This document shows positions 16,683 to 25,854 of a DNA stretch of 56,393 nucleotides, piece after piece. The stretch spans positions 1-56,393 of the forward strand of contig NZ_ACEP01000080.1 of NCBI RefSeq assembly GCF_000173975.1. The letters are read 5' to 3'. The notes beneath the pieces were generated by a model. That model was not told where the DNA came from, ran no database searches, and worked only from the letters and a program-made list of their open reading frames with translations. The position numbers and the translations under genes are program-made. Positions within the stretch are counted from its first letter, which is position 1. Each line of letters begins with the position of its first letter. Source of the stretch: Anaerobutyricum hallii DSM 3353 (lineage in GTDB: Bacteria; Bacillota; Clostridia; Lachnospirales; Lachnospiraceae).

Positions 16683-17807
16683 GTGATAAATTTTAGAAAA
16701 AAAGCAGTTGTGATGTTACTGACCACTGTGTTCACTGCAGGAATGCTTTCCGGATGTGGAACATCAGGAGATACAGAGAAAAGTAAGAATGATAGTAGAA
16801 AGGCTGTGGAGCAGACAACACAGGCAGAAGTGGATACAGATCGTAAGTCCCAAAACGAAGAGGACGAATCGGAATCACGAGATATTTTTGCGATGGATAC
16901 GTATATGACTTTAACGGCTTACGGGAAAAATGCCAAGAAAGCATTAGATGCGGCGGTTGATGAGATTAACAATATTGAACAGCTTGTTTCTACGGGAATT
17001 GACAGCAGTGAAGTTTCGCAGATTAATAAGAATGGAAAAGGTTCGGTATCAGAAACAACAGGATATCTGATCAAGCGTTCAAAAGAGATTTATGACAGCA
17101 CGAATGGAGTGTTTGACATTACGATTTATCCGATTATGCAGGCGTGGGGATTCCCGACGGAGAACTATCGTGTTCCAGGAAAGAAAGAGCTGAAGAAGTT
17201 AAGGGGACTGATGGGAGCAGATCACGTTTTATATGATGAGAAAAAACAGGAGGTCACTTTAAATAAGGAAGGAATGAAGATTGACCTTGGTGGAATTGCG
17301 AAAGGATATACTTCTTCAAAAGTAATGGATATTTTTAAAGAAAATGGGATTTCTAGTGCAGTGATCAGTCTTGGCGGTAATGTGCAGACACTAAACGGAA
17401 AGCCAGATGGTTCTGACTGGAGAGTGGCGGTTGAGAATCCGGCAGATACGGGAAGTTATATTGGAGTGCTTTCTATAAAGGATAAGGCAGTGATTACTTC
17501 TGGGGGATATGAGCGTTATTTTAAGCAGGATGGAAAAACATATCATCATATTATTGATCCGGCTAATGGATATCCGGCAAATAATGGTCTGACTTCTGTT
17601 ACGATCGTATCAGATGACGGAACACTTGCAGACGGTTTGTCCACATCATTATTCATTATGGGACCGGAAAAAGCACAGAAATACTGGAAAGAACACAGTG
17701 ATGAGTTTGACACGATTCTTGTAAAAGATGACGGAAGCATTCTAGTTTCAGAGGGACTCGCAGAGTATTTTACCAGTGAGTCTGATTTTACGATAATAAA
17801 AAAATAA
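16683..17807 (+). CDS. apbE: FAD:protein FMN transferase, lipoprotein (ApbE)
   Basis: A 374-residue lipoprotein with signal peptide and lipobox LSGC (Cys at about 25). The ApbE domain is complete: FAMDTYMTLTAYG near residue 61, NGVFDITIYPIMQAWGF, the Mg/FAD site IDLGGIAKGYTSS, LGGNVQTLNG, HHIIDPANGYPA and the terminal SDDGTLADGLSTSLFIMG with the metal-binding Asp. ApbE moves FMN from FAD to a Thr in target domains outside the membrane. Targets are encoded directly downstream. The start is GTG with GGAGG six bases before it; no ATG with a better site exists. Confidence 0.93.
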   Translation: MINFRKKAVVMLLTTVFTAGMLSGCGTSGDTEKSKNDSRKAVEQTTQAEVDTDRKSQNEEDESESRDIFAMDTYMTLTAYGKNAKKALDAAVDEINNIEQLVSTGIDSSEVSQINKNGKGSVSETTGYLIKRSKEIYDSTNGVFDITIYPIMQAWGFPTENYRVPGKKELKKLRGLMGADHVLYDEKKQEVTLNKEGMKIDLGGIAKGYTSSKVMDIFKENGISSAVISLGGNVQTLNGKPDGSDWRVAVENPADTGSYIGVLSIKDKAVITSGGYERYFKQDGKTYHHIIDPANGYPANNGLTSVTIVSDDGTLADGLSTSLFIMGPEKAQKYWKEHSDEFDTILVKDDGSILVSEGLAEYFTSESDFTIIKK

Positions 17808-17910
17808 TGATACAAAAAATTTCTCATAAAATCAAGTACAAAAAGATTTCGAGAATATAAGAATACAAGAGTACAGGAATACAAGAATACATTCAAAAAG
17901 AAAGGGAGAT

Positions 17911-19695
17911 ATGATGAGAGAAAAGTGGAAAAAATATGTTGAAAAATTTAAAAGTCTTGGTGATAAGGTTTCAGGTGTGAAAGGAATTACAGCGATAATT
18001 CCGGCGGTTTGCCTGGCGGTTCTTATGGTGACAGTACTTACCGGATACAAAACCCCACAGGCAAAAAAGTATGAAGCTTCAGAGACAGAAGACATCAGTC
18101 AGATTAAGGAAGCGCTTGCGAAGGAAAGTAGGGCAGCAACGGCAGAAACAACGAAAAAGAATACAACAAAGAAGGGAAAGAAGGGGGCTATTGATGTAAA
18201 AGATGGAACGTATAAAGGTTCTGCAAACGGATATGGCGGAAAAGTTACAGTAAATGTTACTGTAAGCAAAAAGACGATGACAGCGATTGATGTTGTCAGT
18301 GCTCCAGGTGAGACGGATTCTTTCTTTCAGCGTGCAAAAGGGGTTATTGATGAGATGCTTACGGCACAGAGTACAGATGTAGATGTCGTGTCCGGAGCAA
18401 CATACAGTTCAAATGGAATTATCGGTGCAGTAAAAAATGCACTTTTTGGAACGGAGTCTAATAATGCGACAGCGGCAGCAGCGAACGCAGGTAATGCAGG
18501 TGGTTCGGCTCCGAGTGTTTCTAAAGTAAGTGAATCCGGTACATGGAAGGATGGAACTTACACTGGTTCGGGCAAAGGATTTGGTGGAACTATTTCTGTA
18601 AAAGTAACAGTAAAAGATGGAAAAATCAGCGCGATCGATGTAACAAGCGCATCAGGAGAAACTGCTTCCTATTTTAGTAAGGCAAAAGGAATTATCCCAA
18701 AGATGATCAGCGGACAGACTACAAATGTGGATGTGGCATCCGGAGCAACCTATAGTTCCAATGGAATTATTACCGCAGTAAGAAATGCTCTTTCAAAGGC
18801 AGAAACAGGAAAAAGCAGTACGAAAAAGAAAAAGAAGAAAAATAAAAAAAATAAGAAAAAAAACAGTGGTTCTAACAGCAATAATAACAACAATAATATT
18901 GCAGCACCGGCAGAAGGGTATGAAGACGGCACCTATACCGGAAGTGCGGCCTGTTCGGGAGAGCAGTTTAAGGAATATAGTGTAACGGCAAATGTAACGA
19001 TTAAAAATGGAAAGATTTCTGCGGTGGAGATTTCTTCTACAGCAAAAGGAACCAACCTGAAACAGTTTATGAGCAGAGATGAGATTAAGAATCTTCCATC
19101 ACTTATTGTCTCTAAAAACGGAACAAGCGGAGTAGATGCTGTCAGTGGAGCAACATACAGTTCCCATGCTATTTTTAATGCGGTAAATGATGCTTTATCA
19201 AAAGCAAAGAAAAATGGTTCTTCTACGGAAAAGAAAGAAGAGACAACAACGGAGAAAAAGGAAGAGACGACAACAGAAAAGAAAGAGGAAACGACCACAG
19301 AGAAAAAGGAAGAGACAACAACGGAAAAGAAAGAGGAAACGACTACAGAGAAAAAAGAAGAAACAACAGAAAATCCAGACGAAGGGAAAAACTACAAAAA
19401 TGGAACATACAAAGTAAGCATAACCTGCGAGCCGGATGAAGATGAGGATTTTGATCCGTATACGATTTCCATGGATATCACAATTAAAAAAGATAAAATT
19501 ACAGAAATTTCCAACATTACCGCAAATACAAATTCAACGAATAAAGCATATACAAACGATGCAAAGAAAGGAATGATTTCTAAAATTATAGCAAATGGAA
19601 ATGCAGATGGCGTAAATACTGTAGCAGGAGCCACCTGTTCTTCTAAAGCAATTAAAGATGCATGTCAGAAGGCATTTAATGCGGCAAAGAAGTAA
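17911..19695 (+). CDS. Membrane-anchored protein with four FMN-binding domains
   Basis: A 594-residue protein. One membrane helix (about residues 26-45) anchors four FMN_bind domains outside the cell. Each of the first three ends with the ApbE flavinylation motif SGATYSS, with acceptor Thr at about 164, 280 and 415. The fourth has the variant AGATCSS (Thr about 575). Linkers are low-complexity: a Lys/Asn-rich stretch (about 306-330) and six TEKKEETT repeats (439-486). GGAG lies five bases before the second ATG (17914), which may be the true start. RnfG/PplA-like electron transfer through covalent FMN is the likely role. It is the main predicted target of the upstream ApbE. Confidence 0.88.
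   Translation: MMREKWKKYVEKFKSLGDKVSGVKGITAIIPAVCLAVLMVTVLTGYKTPQAKKYEASETEDISQIKEALAKESRAATAETTKKNTTKKGKKGAIDVKDGTYKGSANGYGGKVTVNVTVSKKTMTAIDVVSAPGETDSFFQRAKGVIDEMLTAQSTDVDVVSGATYSSNGIIGAVKNALFGTESNNATAAAANAGNAGGSAPSVSKVSESGTWKDGTYTGSGKGFGGTISVKVTVKDGKISAIDVTSASGETASYFSKAKGIIPKMISGQTTNVDVASGATYSSNGIITAVRNALSKAETGKSSTKKKKKKNKKNKKKNSGSNSNNNNNNIAAPAEGYEDGTYTGSAACSGEQFKEYSVTANVTIKNGKISAVEISSTAKGTNLKQFMSRDEIKNLPSLIVSKNGTSGVDAVSGATYSSHAIFNAVNDALSKAKKNGSSTEKKEETTTEKKEETTTEKKEETTTEKKEETTTEKKEETTTEKKEETTENPDEGKNYKNGTYKVSITCEPDEDEDFDPYTISMDITIKKDKITEISNITANTNSTNKAYTNDAKKGMISKIIANGNADGVNTVAGATCSSKAIKDACQKAFNAAKK
19225..19368 (+). repeat. Six 24-base coding repeats (TEKKEETT linker)
   Basis: Within the four-domain FMN-binding gene, six near-identical 24-base units encode TEKKEETT in series between domains three and four. 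Synonymous differences between units show it is not brand new. The copy number is likely variable by slippage, changing linker length in steps of eight residues. Confidence 0.9.
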
Positions 19696-19804
19696 TTTTG
19701 AAAAGAGAAGCTTTTGCGTTTATTTAAGAAAAAGTTATTTGAATATTTAAAATAGTAAGAAAATTTATAAAAGACAATAGAAAGCATTTTAGAAGGGACA
19801 ACGA

Positions 19805-20296
19805 ATGAAGTATAAAAACTTTTTAATCCGTTTATGTGATCTTATTCTCGTTCTGGGGCTTTTAGCAGGATATCAGGCTGTGATTTACAGTCGTGATAAA
19901 GAAGCCACAATTGCAGAATTAAAAAGCCAGGTAAATCAGCTTCAAGGAGAAAAAGAGGATATTCTTGAAGCGGCAAAAAATTCTGGAAAGTTAGGGACCG
20001 ATGGTGCATCTGCCGGTCAGGCAGGAACGTATAAAGATGGAACATATACTGGAAGTTCGCAGGGATTTGGCGGAGAAATTAAAGTAAAAGTAACGGTATC
20101 CGGGAAGAAAATTAGTGCGATAGATATTATAGAAGCAAGTGGGGAAGATGAGGCTTATTTATCAATGGCAAAAGATATTGTGAAGACAATACTTGATAAG
20201 CAGACGACAGAGGTTGATACAATAAGCGGAGCAACCTATTCATCTACAGGAATAAAGAATGCAGTAGGACAGGCATTAGAAGGAGCAGCTAAATAA
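19805..20296 (+). CDS. Single-domain FMN-binding membrane protein
   Basis: A 163-residue protein: N-terminal membrane helix (about 8-27), a short coiled-coil-like stretch (about 32-58, EATIAELKSQVNQLQGEKED), then one FMN_bind domain (about 75-163) ending in DTISGATYSSTG with acceptor Thr at about 144. It would carry one covalent FMN on the outer face of the membrane. Its stop overlaps the start of the 4Fe-4S membrane protein by one base, so the two are translationally coupled and probably form one electron-transfer unit. Confidence 0.88.
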   Translation: MKYKNFLIRLCDLILVLGLLAGYQAVIYSRDKEATIAELKSQVNQLQGEKEDILEAAKNSGKLGTDGASAGQAGTYKDGTYTGSSQGFGGEIKVKVTVSGKKISAIDIIEASGEDEAYLSMAKDIVKTILDKQTTEVDTISGATYSSTGIKNAVGQALEGAAK

Positions 20297-21135
20297 TGAA
20301 GAAAAAGAAAAAAATATCGGTGCAGACAATCATAGAAGTGATGATACGGGCAGTATTTTTTATCATCTATCCAGCGTTATTTTCCACTGCATTTACCGGA
20401 ATAAAATTAATTGTAGAACAAATTACACAGCGTGCAAGTCTGCAGTGGAATTCCTTTGTACAGACACTTGTTGTATTGCTGGCCTTTACCATTGTATTTG
20501 GACGATTTTTCTGTGGTTTTGCCTGTGCATTTGGAACATGGGGTGATTTCGTTTATTTTATTTCATCTATGGTTTGCAAAAAAAGAAAAAAGAAACCGTT
20601 GAAATGTTTTTCAAAAGAGGGAAAGATACTCCGGTATTTAAAATATGTTGTACTGCTTGTTGTCCTGCTTCTTTGCATAAAAGGTTACAGTAGTGCCGTT
20701 GCTGTACATAGTCCGTTCAGTGCATTTTCCCGTTTTCATCAGTTAAAGATGGCAGACAGTCTTATAGGAACAGGTCTCTTTTTATTGGTTACAGCAGGAA
20801 TGGCATTGGAACCAAGATTTTTCTGCCGTTTCTTATGCCCAATGGGGGCAGTATTTTCTCTGATGCCGGTGTTACCATTTTCTGTAATCAAACGAAACAG
20901 AGAAAACTGTATTCCAAATTGTAAAGCGTGTAATTTAGTATGTCCGGCAAACCTTGAGATACCATCGGATAAAGAAGGGGATAATGCGACATCCGGAGAA
21001 TGTTTCTCCTGTGGAAAATGTATCGGAAAATGTCCAAAGCAAAACACACATAATGGTTTTTGGGGAAAGCTATGGTTACCAATGCTTGTAGTAAAGGCTG
21101 TGATATTGTTTGTGATATTTAGAATATTGTATTAA
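20296..21135 (+). CDS. NapH/NosR-like membrane 4Fe-4S protein
   Basis: A 279-residue membrane protein with about five hydrophobic segments. It has the paired FCGFACAFG (about residue 73) and FFCRFLCPMGAVFS (about 175) motifs typical of NapH/NosR/CcoG-like proteins, then two ferredoxin-type clusters: Cys 205, 209, 212, 216 and Cys 236, 239, 242, 246. Such proteins move electrons between a quinol or other donor and extracytosolic partners. Coupling with the FMN-binding gene just upstream suggests it feeds electrons to the flavin domains. The donor is not known from sequence. Confidence 0.85.
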   Translation: MKKKKKISVQTIIEVMIRAVFFIIYPALFSTAFTGIKLIVEQITQRASLQWNSFVQTLVVLLAFTIVFGRFFCGFACAFGTWGDFVYFISSMVCKKRKKKPLKCFSKEGKILRYLKYVVLLVVLLLCIKGYSSAVAVHSPFSAFSRFHQLKMADSLIGTGLFLLVTAGMALEPRFFCRFLCPMGAVFSLMPVLPFSVIKRNRENCIPNCKACNLVCPANLEIPSDKEGDNATSGECFSCGKCIGKCPKQNTHNGFWGKLWLPMLVVKAVILFVIFRILY

Positions 21136-21258
21136 AGAATTTTCCTGATTTTATCTGTCGGATAAATTACTATATCAAAAAAACTTTTTCGTGTTATAAT
21201 GGACAGTAATCTGTGTATAAAATTCAGTTTTGCCGTCCCAGCAGGAAAGGAGCATTTT

Positions 21259-22206
21259 TTGAATAAAGCGAATTTGATTATAGAAGAAGTGAATAAAGTA
21301 ATTATTGGTAAAGAAAAGGTCATCCGTAAGGTGTGGATGACGATTCTCTCTGGTGGACATGTTTTGCTTGAAGATGTACCTGGTGTGGGAAAGACAACTA
21401 TGGCGCTGGCTTTTTCAAAGGCTTTGGGACTTTCTTATCGAAGAATACAGTTTACACCGGACGTTATGCCATCGGATGTGGTCGGTTTCTACTATTATAA
21501 TAAGGAGAGTGGAAAGTTTGAATACCGTCAGGGAGCAGTTATGACGAACCTTCTGCTGGCAGATGAAATTAACCGTACTTCAAGTAGAACACAGTCAGCA
21601 CTTTTGGAGGTTATGGAAGAAGGACAGGTGACGGTAGACGGTGTGACAAGAAATATACCGGAACCATTTTTTGTTATTGCAACGCAAAATCCGCTTGGTT
21701 CTGCGGGTACGCAGATGCTTCCGGAGTCGCAGATGGATCGTTTTATGGTTCTTTTGTCTATGGGATACCCAACAATAAAGGAAGAAATGATTCTGATGAG
21801 TCAGAGAAAGGTGAGTGATCCATTAGATGATGTGAATGAGGTTATCTCAAAAGAAGAATTACTTTCTATGCAAAAGGAAGTGAATGAGATTAAGGTTTCT
21901 TCTTTAATCTATCAGTATATTGCAATGCTTTCTGATGCGACACGAAGACATGATATGATTCAGCTGGGTGTCAGCCCAAGAGGATCTCTGGCCTTGTGCA
22001 GAATGGCAAAAGCGAGTGCATTTTTGGCTGGCAGAGATTATGTTGTGCCGGAAGATGTTCAGGATGTTGTAAAAGATGTTTTCCGTCATCGTCTGGTATT
22101 AAAGTCAAGAGCAAGGTTATCGAGGAAAGATGTGGATAAGATTATGGATGAAATTTGTGCCACTGTACATGTGCCAGATCGAAGAGCGGCAGGAGGAAGA
22201 AGATGA
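21259..22206 (+). CDS. MoxR-family AAA+ ATPase
   Basis: A MoxR-type AAA+ ATPase with Walker A DVPGVGKTT, Walker B LLLADEINR, the ATQNPLGSAGT sensor region and the C-terminal lid (RGSLALCRMAKASA). I set the start at TTG 21259 (316 residues) because AAAGGAG ends six bases before it. An upstream ATG at 21199 overlaps a perfect TATAAT -10 element (21195-21200) and so lies at or before the transcription start. MoxR proteins act as chaperones that assemble or activate partner proteins; partners here are the DUF58 and transglutaminase-like proteins encoded next in the operon. Confidence 0.88.
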   Translation: MNKANLIIEEVNKVIIGKEKVIRKVWMTILSGGHVLLEDVPGVGKTTMALAFSKALGLSYRRIQFTPDVMPSDVVGFYYYNKESGKFEYRQGAVMTNLLLADEINRTSSRTQSALLEVMEEGQVTVDGVTRNIPEPFFVIATQNPLGSAGTQMLPESQMDRFMVLLSMGYPTIKEEMILMSQRKVSDPLDDVNEVISKEELLSMQKEVNEIKVSSLIYQYIAMLSDATRRHDMIQLGVSPRGSLALCRMAKASAFLAGRDYVVPEDVQDVVKDVFRHRLVLKSRARLSRKDVDKIMDEICATVHVPDRRAAGGRR

Positions 22207-23393
22207 CCCGAAAAAGATTATGGATGAATCGAATTAGCGGGATTGTCTGTCTGTTACTGTGGATTGCGTTAGTCATTTTTCTTTCTGGAACAACAGGGAA
22301 GATTGCCGGGATGGCATTAGGAATTATGTTGCTGGTGGCTGTCATTTATAATCTTTATCTTCCAAAAGAAGTTTCTACTCATCTGATTATTCCTGCCTAT
22401 GCGCAAAAGGAAGAAAAAATTACCGGACGACTTTGTATCAGCAATACAGGAGTGTTCCCTGTTTTATCTGGGAAAGTTTTTTTACAGGTAAAGAAGACGA
22501 TTAGTGGGGAAAAGGAAATATTTTCTATGAATATCAGGGCAGCGGGACGAAAAAATGGTGCGGCTGCTTTTGTTATAGATTCGGAATATATGGGATTTTT
22601 GGAAATCACGATTTTGCGGGTGGAACTGTACAGCTTTTTTGGATGTATGAAAAAGGTAACATATGTAAATCAGGAGAAGGTGGTAATGATTCTGCCACAA
22701 ACAACGGAACTGCATTTTCCAGTACAAAACAGCGGAGCTGCCTGTTCTTTTTTTGATGAGGAACAAAGTGGTAAAAAGGGAAATGGTCCGGGGGAATATT
22801 TTGGAATCCGTCCGTATGTTGATGGAGATTCCATGAAGTTAATTCACTGGAAGCTAACAGGAAAAACAGATGAATATATGGTAAAAGAAGTGGAAGTTCC
22901 TATGATGCGGATGCCACTTATTTTTCTCGAAACAAGGGTAGAAAAGCTGGATGCTGCTATGATTGACGGGTTGTTAGAAGCATTTTTTTCTATTTCACAG
23001 CATATGGCACAGGAAGGACAGAAGCATTGTCTTTGTTGGTGGGATAAAAAGACCGATGGATGGAATTTTTACAATGTGGCAAATGCAATGCAGTTGGAAG
23101 AAGTGTATGCCCATGTATTTCAAAGTATGTTTTTTTCTCAGGGGAATGCAACGATAGATTCTTTTGAAAAAGAAAGAAAAGAACAGTTTTCAGAAGTGAT
23201 TTATATTACAGAGTATTGGAACGAGAAACAGGCAGTTTTCGATGACTGGAACCTGACTTTATTATTAGAACGACGGGAAGCAAGAAAAGAAGAAGGGGAA
23301 GCGTTAGTACCGTATATTTTTTCGGCAGAAACCATGGGAGAGGATATTGATCGGATTTTGACAGCGTACAGGAGTGTAGATTATGGAGCATAA
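22203..23393 (+). CDS. DUF58 domain membrane protein
   Basis: Two N-terminal membrane helices (about residues 12-55), then an extracytoplasmic or cytoplasmic beta domain, and the DUF58 signature EYFGIRPYVDGDSMKLIHWK near residue 198 followed by LTGKTDEYMVKE. Length 397 residues from ATG 22203, chosen because AGGAGG precedes it and the ATGA overlap with the MoxR stop is typical of this operon type. DUF58 proteins with MoxR and transglutaminase-like partners form a conserved membrane module of unknown function, often tied to the envelope. Confidence 0.85.
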   Translation: MTRKRLWMNRISGIVCLLLWIALVIFLSGTTGKIAGMALGIMLLVAVIYNLYLPKEVSTHLIIPAYAQKEEKITGRLCISNTGVFPVLSGKVFLQVKKTISGEKEIFSMNIRAAGRKNGAAAFVIDSEYMGFLEITILRVELYSFFGCMKKVTYVNQEKVVMILPQTTELHFPVQNSGAACSFFDEEQSGKKGNGPGEYFGIRPYVDGDSMKLIHWKLTGKTDEYMVKEVEVPMMRMPLIFLETRVEKLDAAMIDGLLEAFFSISQHMAQEGQKHCLCWWDKKTDGWNFYNVANAMQLEEVYAHVFQSMFFSQGNATIDSFEKERKEQFSEVIYITEYWNEKQAVFDDWNLTLLLERREARKEEGEALVPYIFSAETMGEDIDRILTAYRSVDYGA

Positions 23394-25764
23394 AAACTCA
23401 TTTCACATTAAAAAATTGAATCATCAGAGTGGATTTGGCTGGGCAGAAATGATGCGGGCCGGGTATGTGTGGCTTGCTGCGCTGTTATGTTTTATCTGGT
23501 ATGCTGCCGATCGTTTTGAAATGGATACAGCAGGTGTTGCTCTTTTTATCGGGGCAGCCTTTTTTATATTATTGTATTTCGTTGGGATATCTGTTGGAAA
23601 AGGTTTTACGGTTTTTATAAGCGGTTTGTATTTTTTTGTTCCATTTTTCATTCTTTCTATGGAGAATATTCGAAGAGCTTTATTGATTTTCTCCCGAACA
23701 GTCTTTGATTATCTGGCAGATTATGGACAGAGCAAAAATATTTTTCATCGTATAATTCAAAATACATCGGTAGATATGCAGACAGGAAATGTGGAGTTTT
23801 TTCCATTTGTTGTCGGAATATTGGGGATAACTTTGTGGCTTATTCTTTTTATGGCATTGTTGTGGAAAGTCCAGCCTTGTATTTTATTTTTTACCGTAGC
23901 GATCTGCTTTGCTTTTCCATTTTTTGTATGGGGAGTTCGGCCAGAATTGTTTGCAGTGTTAAGCTTTCTCATTTTTTGTTTCTTTTTCTTTGCTCCGTCT
24001 TTTTGGGGAGGAGTACTTGGAACTTCAATTCTTATTATTTTACTTCTTTTAGGAACTTTCTCAGGAATGACAAATACCGGACAGATGTCGGCAATTCAAA
24101 AGAAGTGGAATAAAGAACGATATAAAGAGGATGTATCTGTTCTTCCGGAAGGTCAGCTTACAAAGGCAAAGAAGATGAAGCGGACAGGTGAAGAGGCTCT
24201 TAAAGTAAATATTTATAAGAAAAACAGTTATTATCTGAAAGGATTTGTTGGAACAACTTATGAGAATAATTGTTGGAAAGCAAGTACAAATAACTGGAAT
24301 ATTTTTGGCTCAGACAGGAGTATGCTTGCAGCTTCTGACCGGGAGGCATACGAATCTTTATTATGGCTTCATAATAAAGAATTTTACGGAAATACAGTAA
24401 TGTATCATTTTGTAAGGCAGAAAAAGCTTTCGGAAGGGAAAACAGATCCGTCTCTTTACAGTTTATCTGTAAAAAATGTAGGGGCGAATCGAAAGTATCT
24501 TTATCTTCCTTATGAGAGTGCTGTTTTACCAACAATATATGAAGAAGAAGGGACGGCAGCGATTAATAAAACAGAGAATATATTCGCTTCTGGAATAAAA
24601 GGAGCAGGAGAATATTCTTTTAAAGCAATGGAAACAATGGCTGGAAAGTTGAAATCGTCTACCAATATTAAGACGGAGGATAAGAATCTTTCCTCAAAAA
24701 AAATGACGGAAAGCTATAAAGAATATGTAAATGCAACATGTCTTTTCTTAAATAAAGAAACAAAAACATTGATTTCTTCTGCAACAGAAGGGAGTCTTCA
24801 AAGTAATCTATCGGTATTAGCAATTATAAACCGGGTAAAAAGCTTCATGAAAACATCGATTACCTATAATGAAAATCCAGGAAGTATCTCGGAAGATGAA
24901 GATTTTGCCCAATGGTTTTTTGAAGATAAAAAAACAGGATACGATGTGCAGTATGCGGCGGCAGCAGTAATGATGTTTCGTTATTATGGAATTCCATCCC
25001 GTTATGTGGAAGGATACCTTCTTACACCGGAAACGGTAAAAGAGGCAGGAACGGCAGAGACGGTGACTGTTTCACAAAAATACGCGCATGCATGGCCGGA
25101 AATTTATCTGGATGGAATAGGATGGATTCCGGTAGAAGTTACTCCTAAATATGAAAACATTATGGGAACACCGTATTATGAGACACAGGAAACTGCGGTA
25201 AGTAATTCAAGTTCGTCAGATCAATCTTTAGAAAATGACGATAAGAAGAAACAAGAAAAACAGCAGGAACAAAAAAAGCAGGAAAAAGAACAGACAACAG
25301 AAAAGAAATCAGAAAAGAAAACAGTAGAAACACCGCAGCAGATTCCACAGAATCGCTCAAAGCAAAGCAAAGGTGGAAGAACGGTTCATAAAATCCTGTA
25401 TATTCTATGTTTCTTTATTTTCATAGTAGGTCTTTTGCTTTTTGTATTTAGAAAACGACTGCAAAAAGTATACCGAAATTATAAAACAGATAAACTTTTA
25501 AAACAGCAAAAGTATAGTCAGGCAGTTATGTTCTGGTACGATATTTTGTGTAAAACAATATATGGAAAAGAAAAAATAAAAGATAATCGTGTAAGAACCT
25601 TTGAAAAAAGACTTCGTACCTTTGACAGAGAAGTGGAACCGAAAAAGTTACATCTTTGTATGAGGATTCGCCAGAAAGCGGTGTATTCACCAGAAGGAAT
25701 CACTAGAAAAGAAGCAGAAGCTGCAGTACATTTTCTGAAAAAAGAGTGTGAAAAACTGAAATAA
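23383..25764 (+). CDS. Transglutaminase-like membrane protein (TgpA type), catalytic residues changed
   Basis: A 793-residue protein with about six N-terminal membrane helices (20-235), a large outer region with a transglutaminase core (about 460-600), a Lys/Gln/Glu-rich linker (about 615-660), another helix (about 668-688) and a cytoplasmic tail. The usual GYCxxFA motif reads GYDVQYA, so the nucleophile position is Asp (about 521). The His is kept (AHAWPEIY, about 569), but the third residue is Glu (PVEVTP, about 585) where Asp is usual. It is therefore probably a binding or structural domain. The start overlaps the DUF58 gene by 11 bases. Confidence 0.82.
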   Translation: MEHKNSFHIKKLNHQSGFGWAEMMRAGYVWLAALLCFIWYAADRFEMDTAGVALFIGAAFFILLYFVGISVGKGFTVFISGLYFFVPFFILSMENIRRALLIFSRTVFDYLADYGQSKNIFHRIIQNTSVDMQTGNVEFFPFVVGILGITLWLILFMALLWKVQPCILFFTVAICFAFPFFVWGVRPELFAVLSFLIFCFFFFAPSFWGGVLGTSILIILLLLGTFSGMTNTGQMSAIQKKWNKERYKEDVSVLPEGQLTKAKKMKRTGEEALKVNIYKKNSYYLKGFVGTTYENNCWKASTNNWNIFGSDRSMLAASDREAYESLLWLHNKEFYGNTVMYHFVRQKKLSEGKTDPSLYSLSVKNVGANRKYLYLPYESAVLPTIYEEEGTAAINKTENIFASGIKGAGEYSFKAMETMAGKLKSSTNIKTEDKNLSSKKMTESYKEYVNATCLFLNKETKTLISSATEGSLQSNLSVLAIINRVKSFMKTSITYNENPGSISEDEDFAQWFFEDKKTGYDVQYAAAAVMMFRYYGIPSRYVEGYLLTPETVKEAGTAETVTVSQKYAHAWPEIYLDGIGWIPVEVTPKYENIMGTPYYETQETAVSNSSSSDQSLENDDKKKQEKQQEQKKQEKEQTTEKKSEKKTVETPQQIPQNRSKQSKGGRTVHKILYILCFFIFIVGLLLFVFRKRLQKVYRNYKTDKLLKQQKYSQAVMFWYDILCKTIYGKEKIKDNRVRTFEKRLRTFDREVEPKKLHLCMRIRQKAVYSPEGITRKEAEAAVHFLKKECEKLK

Positions 25765-25787
25765 AGGTATTTTAAGTTTCGTTTCTA

Positions 25788-25816
25788 TTGACAGGGAAAA
25801 CTATAGCGATTAGAAT
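25788..25816 (+). promoter_or_regulatory. Promoter of the methyltransferase gene
   Basis: A perfect TTGACA (25788-25793), 17 bases, then TAGAAT (25811-25816), about 40 bases before the ATG at 25855. This separates the methyltransferase/Gx transporter pair from the MoxR operon. Confidence 0.7.
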
Positions 25817-25854
25817 ATTTTCATAATTAGATTTAAATTAAGCGAGGAAAAAAT

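Noticed and set aside
16683-21135. An Rnf complex
   Set aside because: FMN-binding domains resemble RnfG, but RnfB, RnfC, RnfD and the RnfA/E pair are absent; the membrane partner is NapH-like.
21199-21258. ATG at 21199 as the start of the MoxR gene
   Set aside because: It overlaps a perfect TATAAT, and the extra 20 residues do not match MoxR proteins; TTG 21259 follows AAAGGAG at ideal distance.
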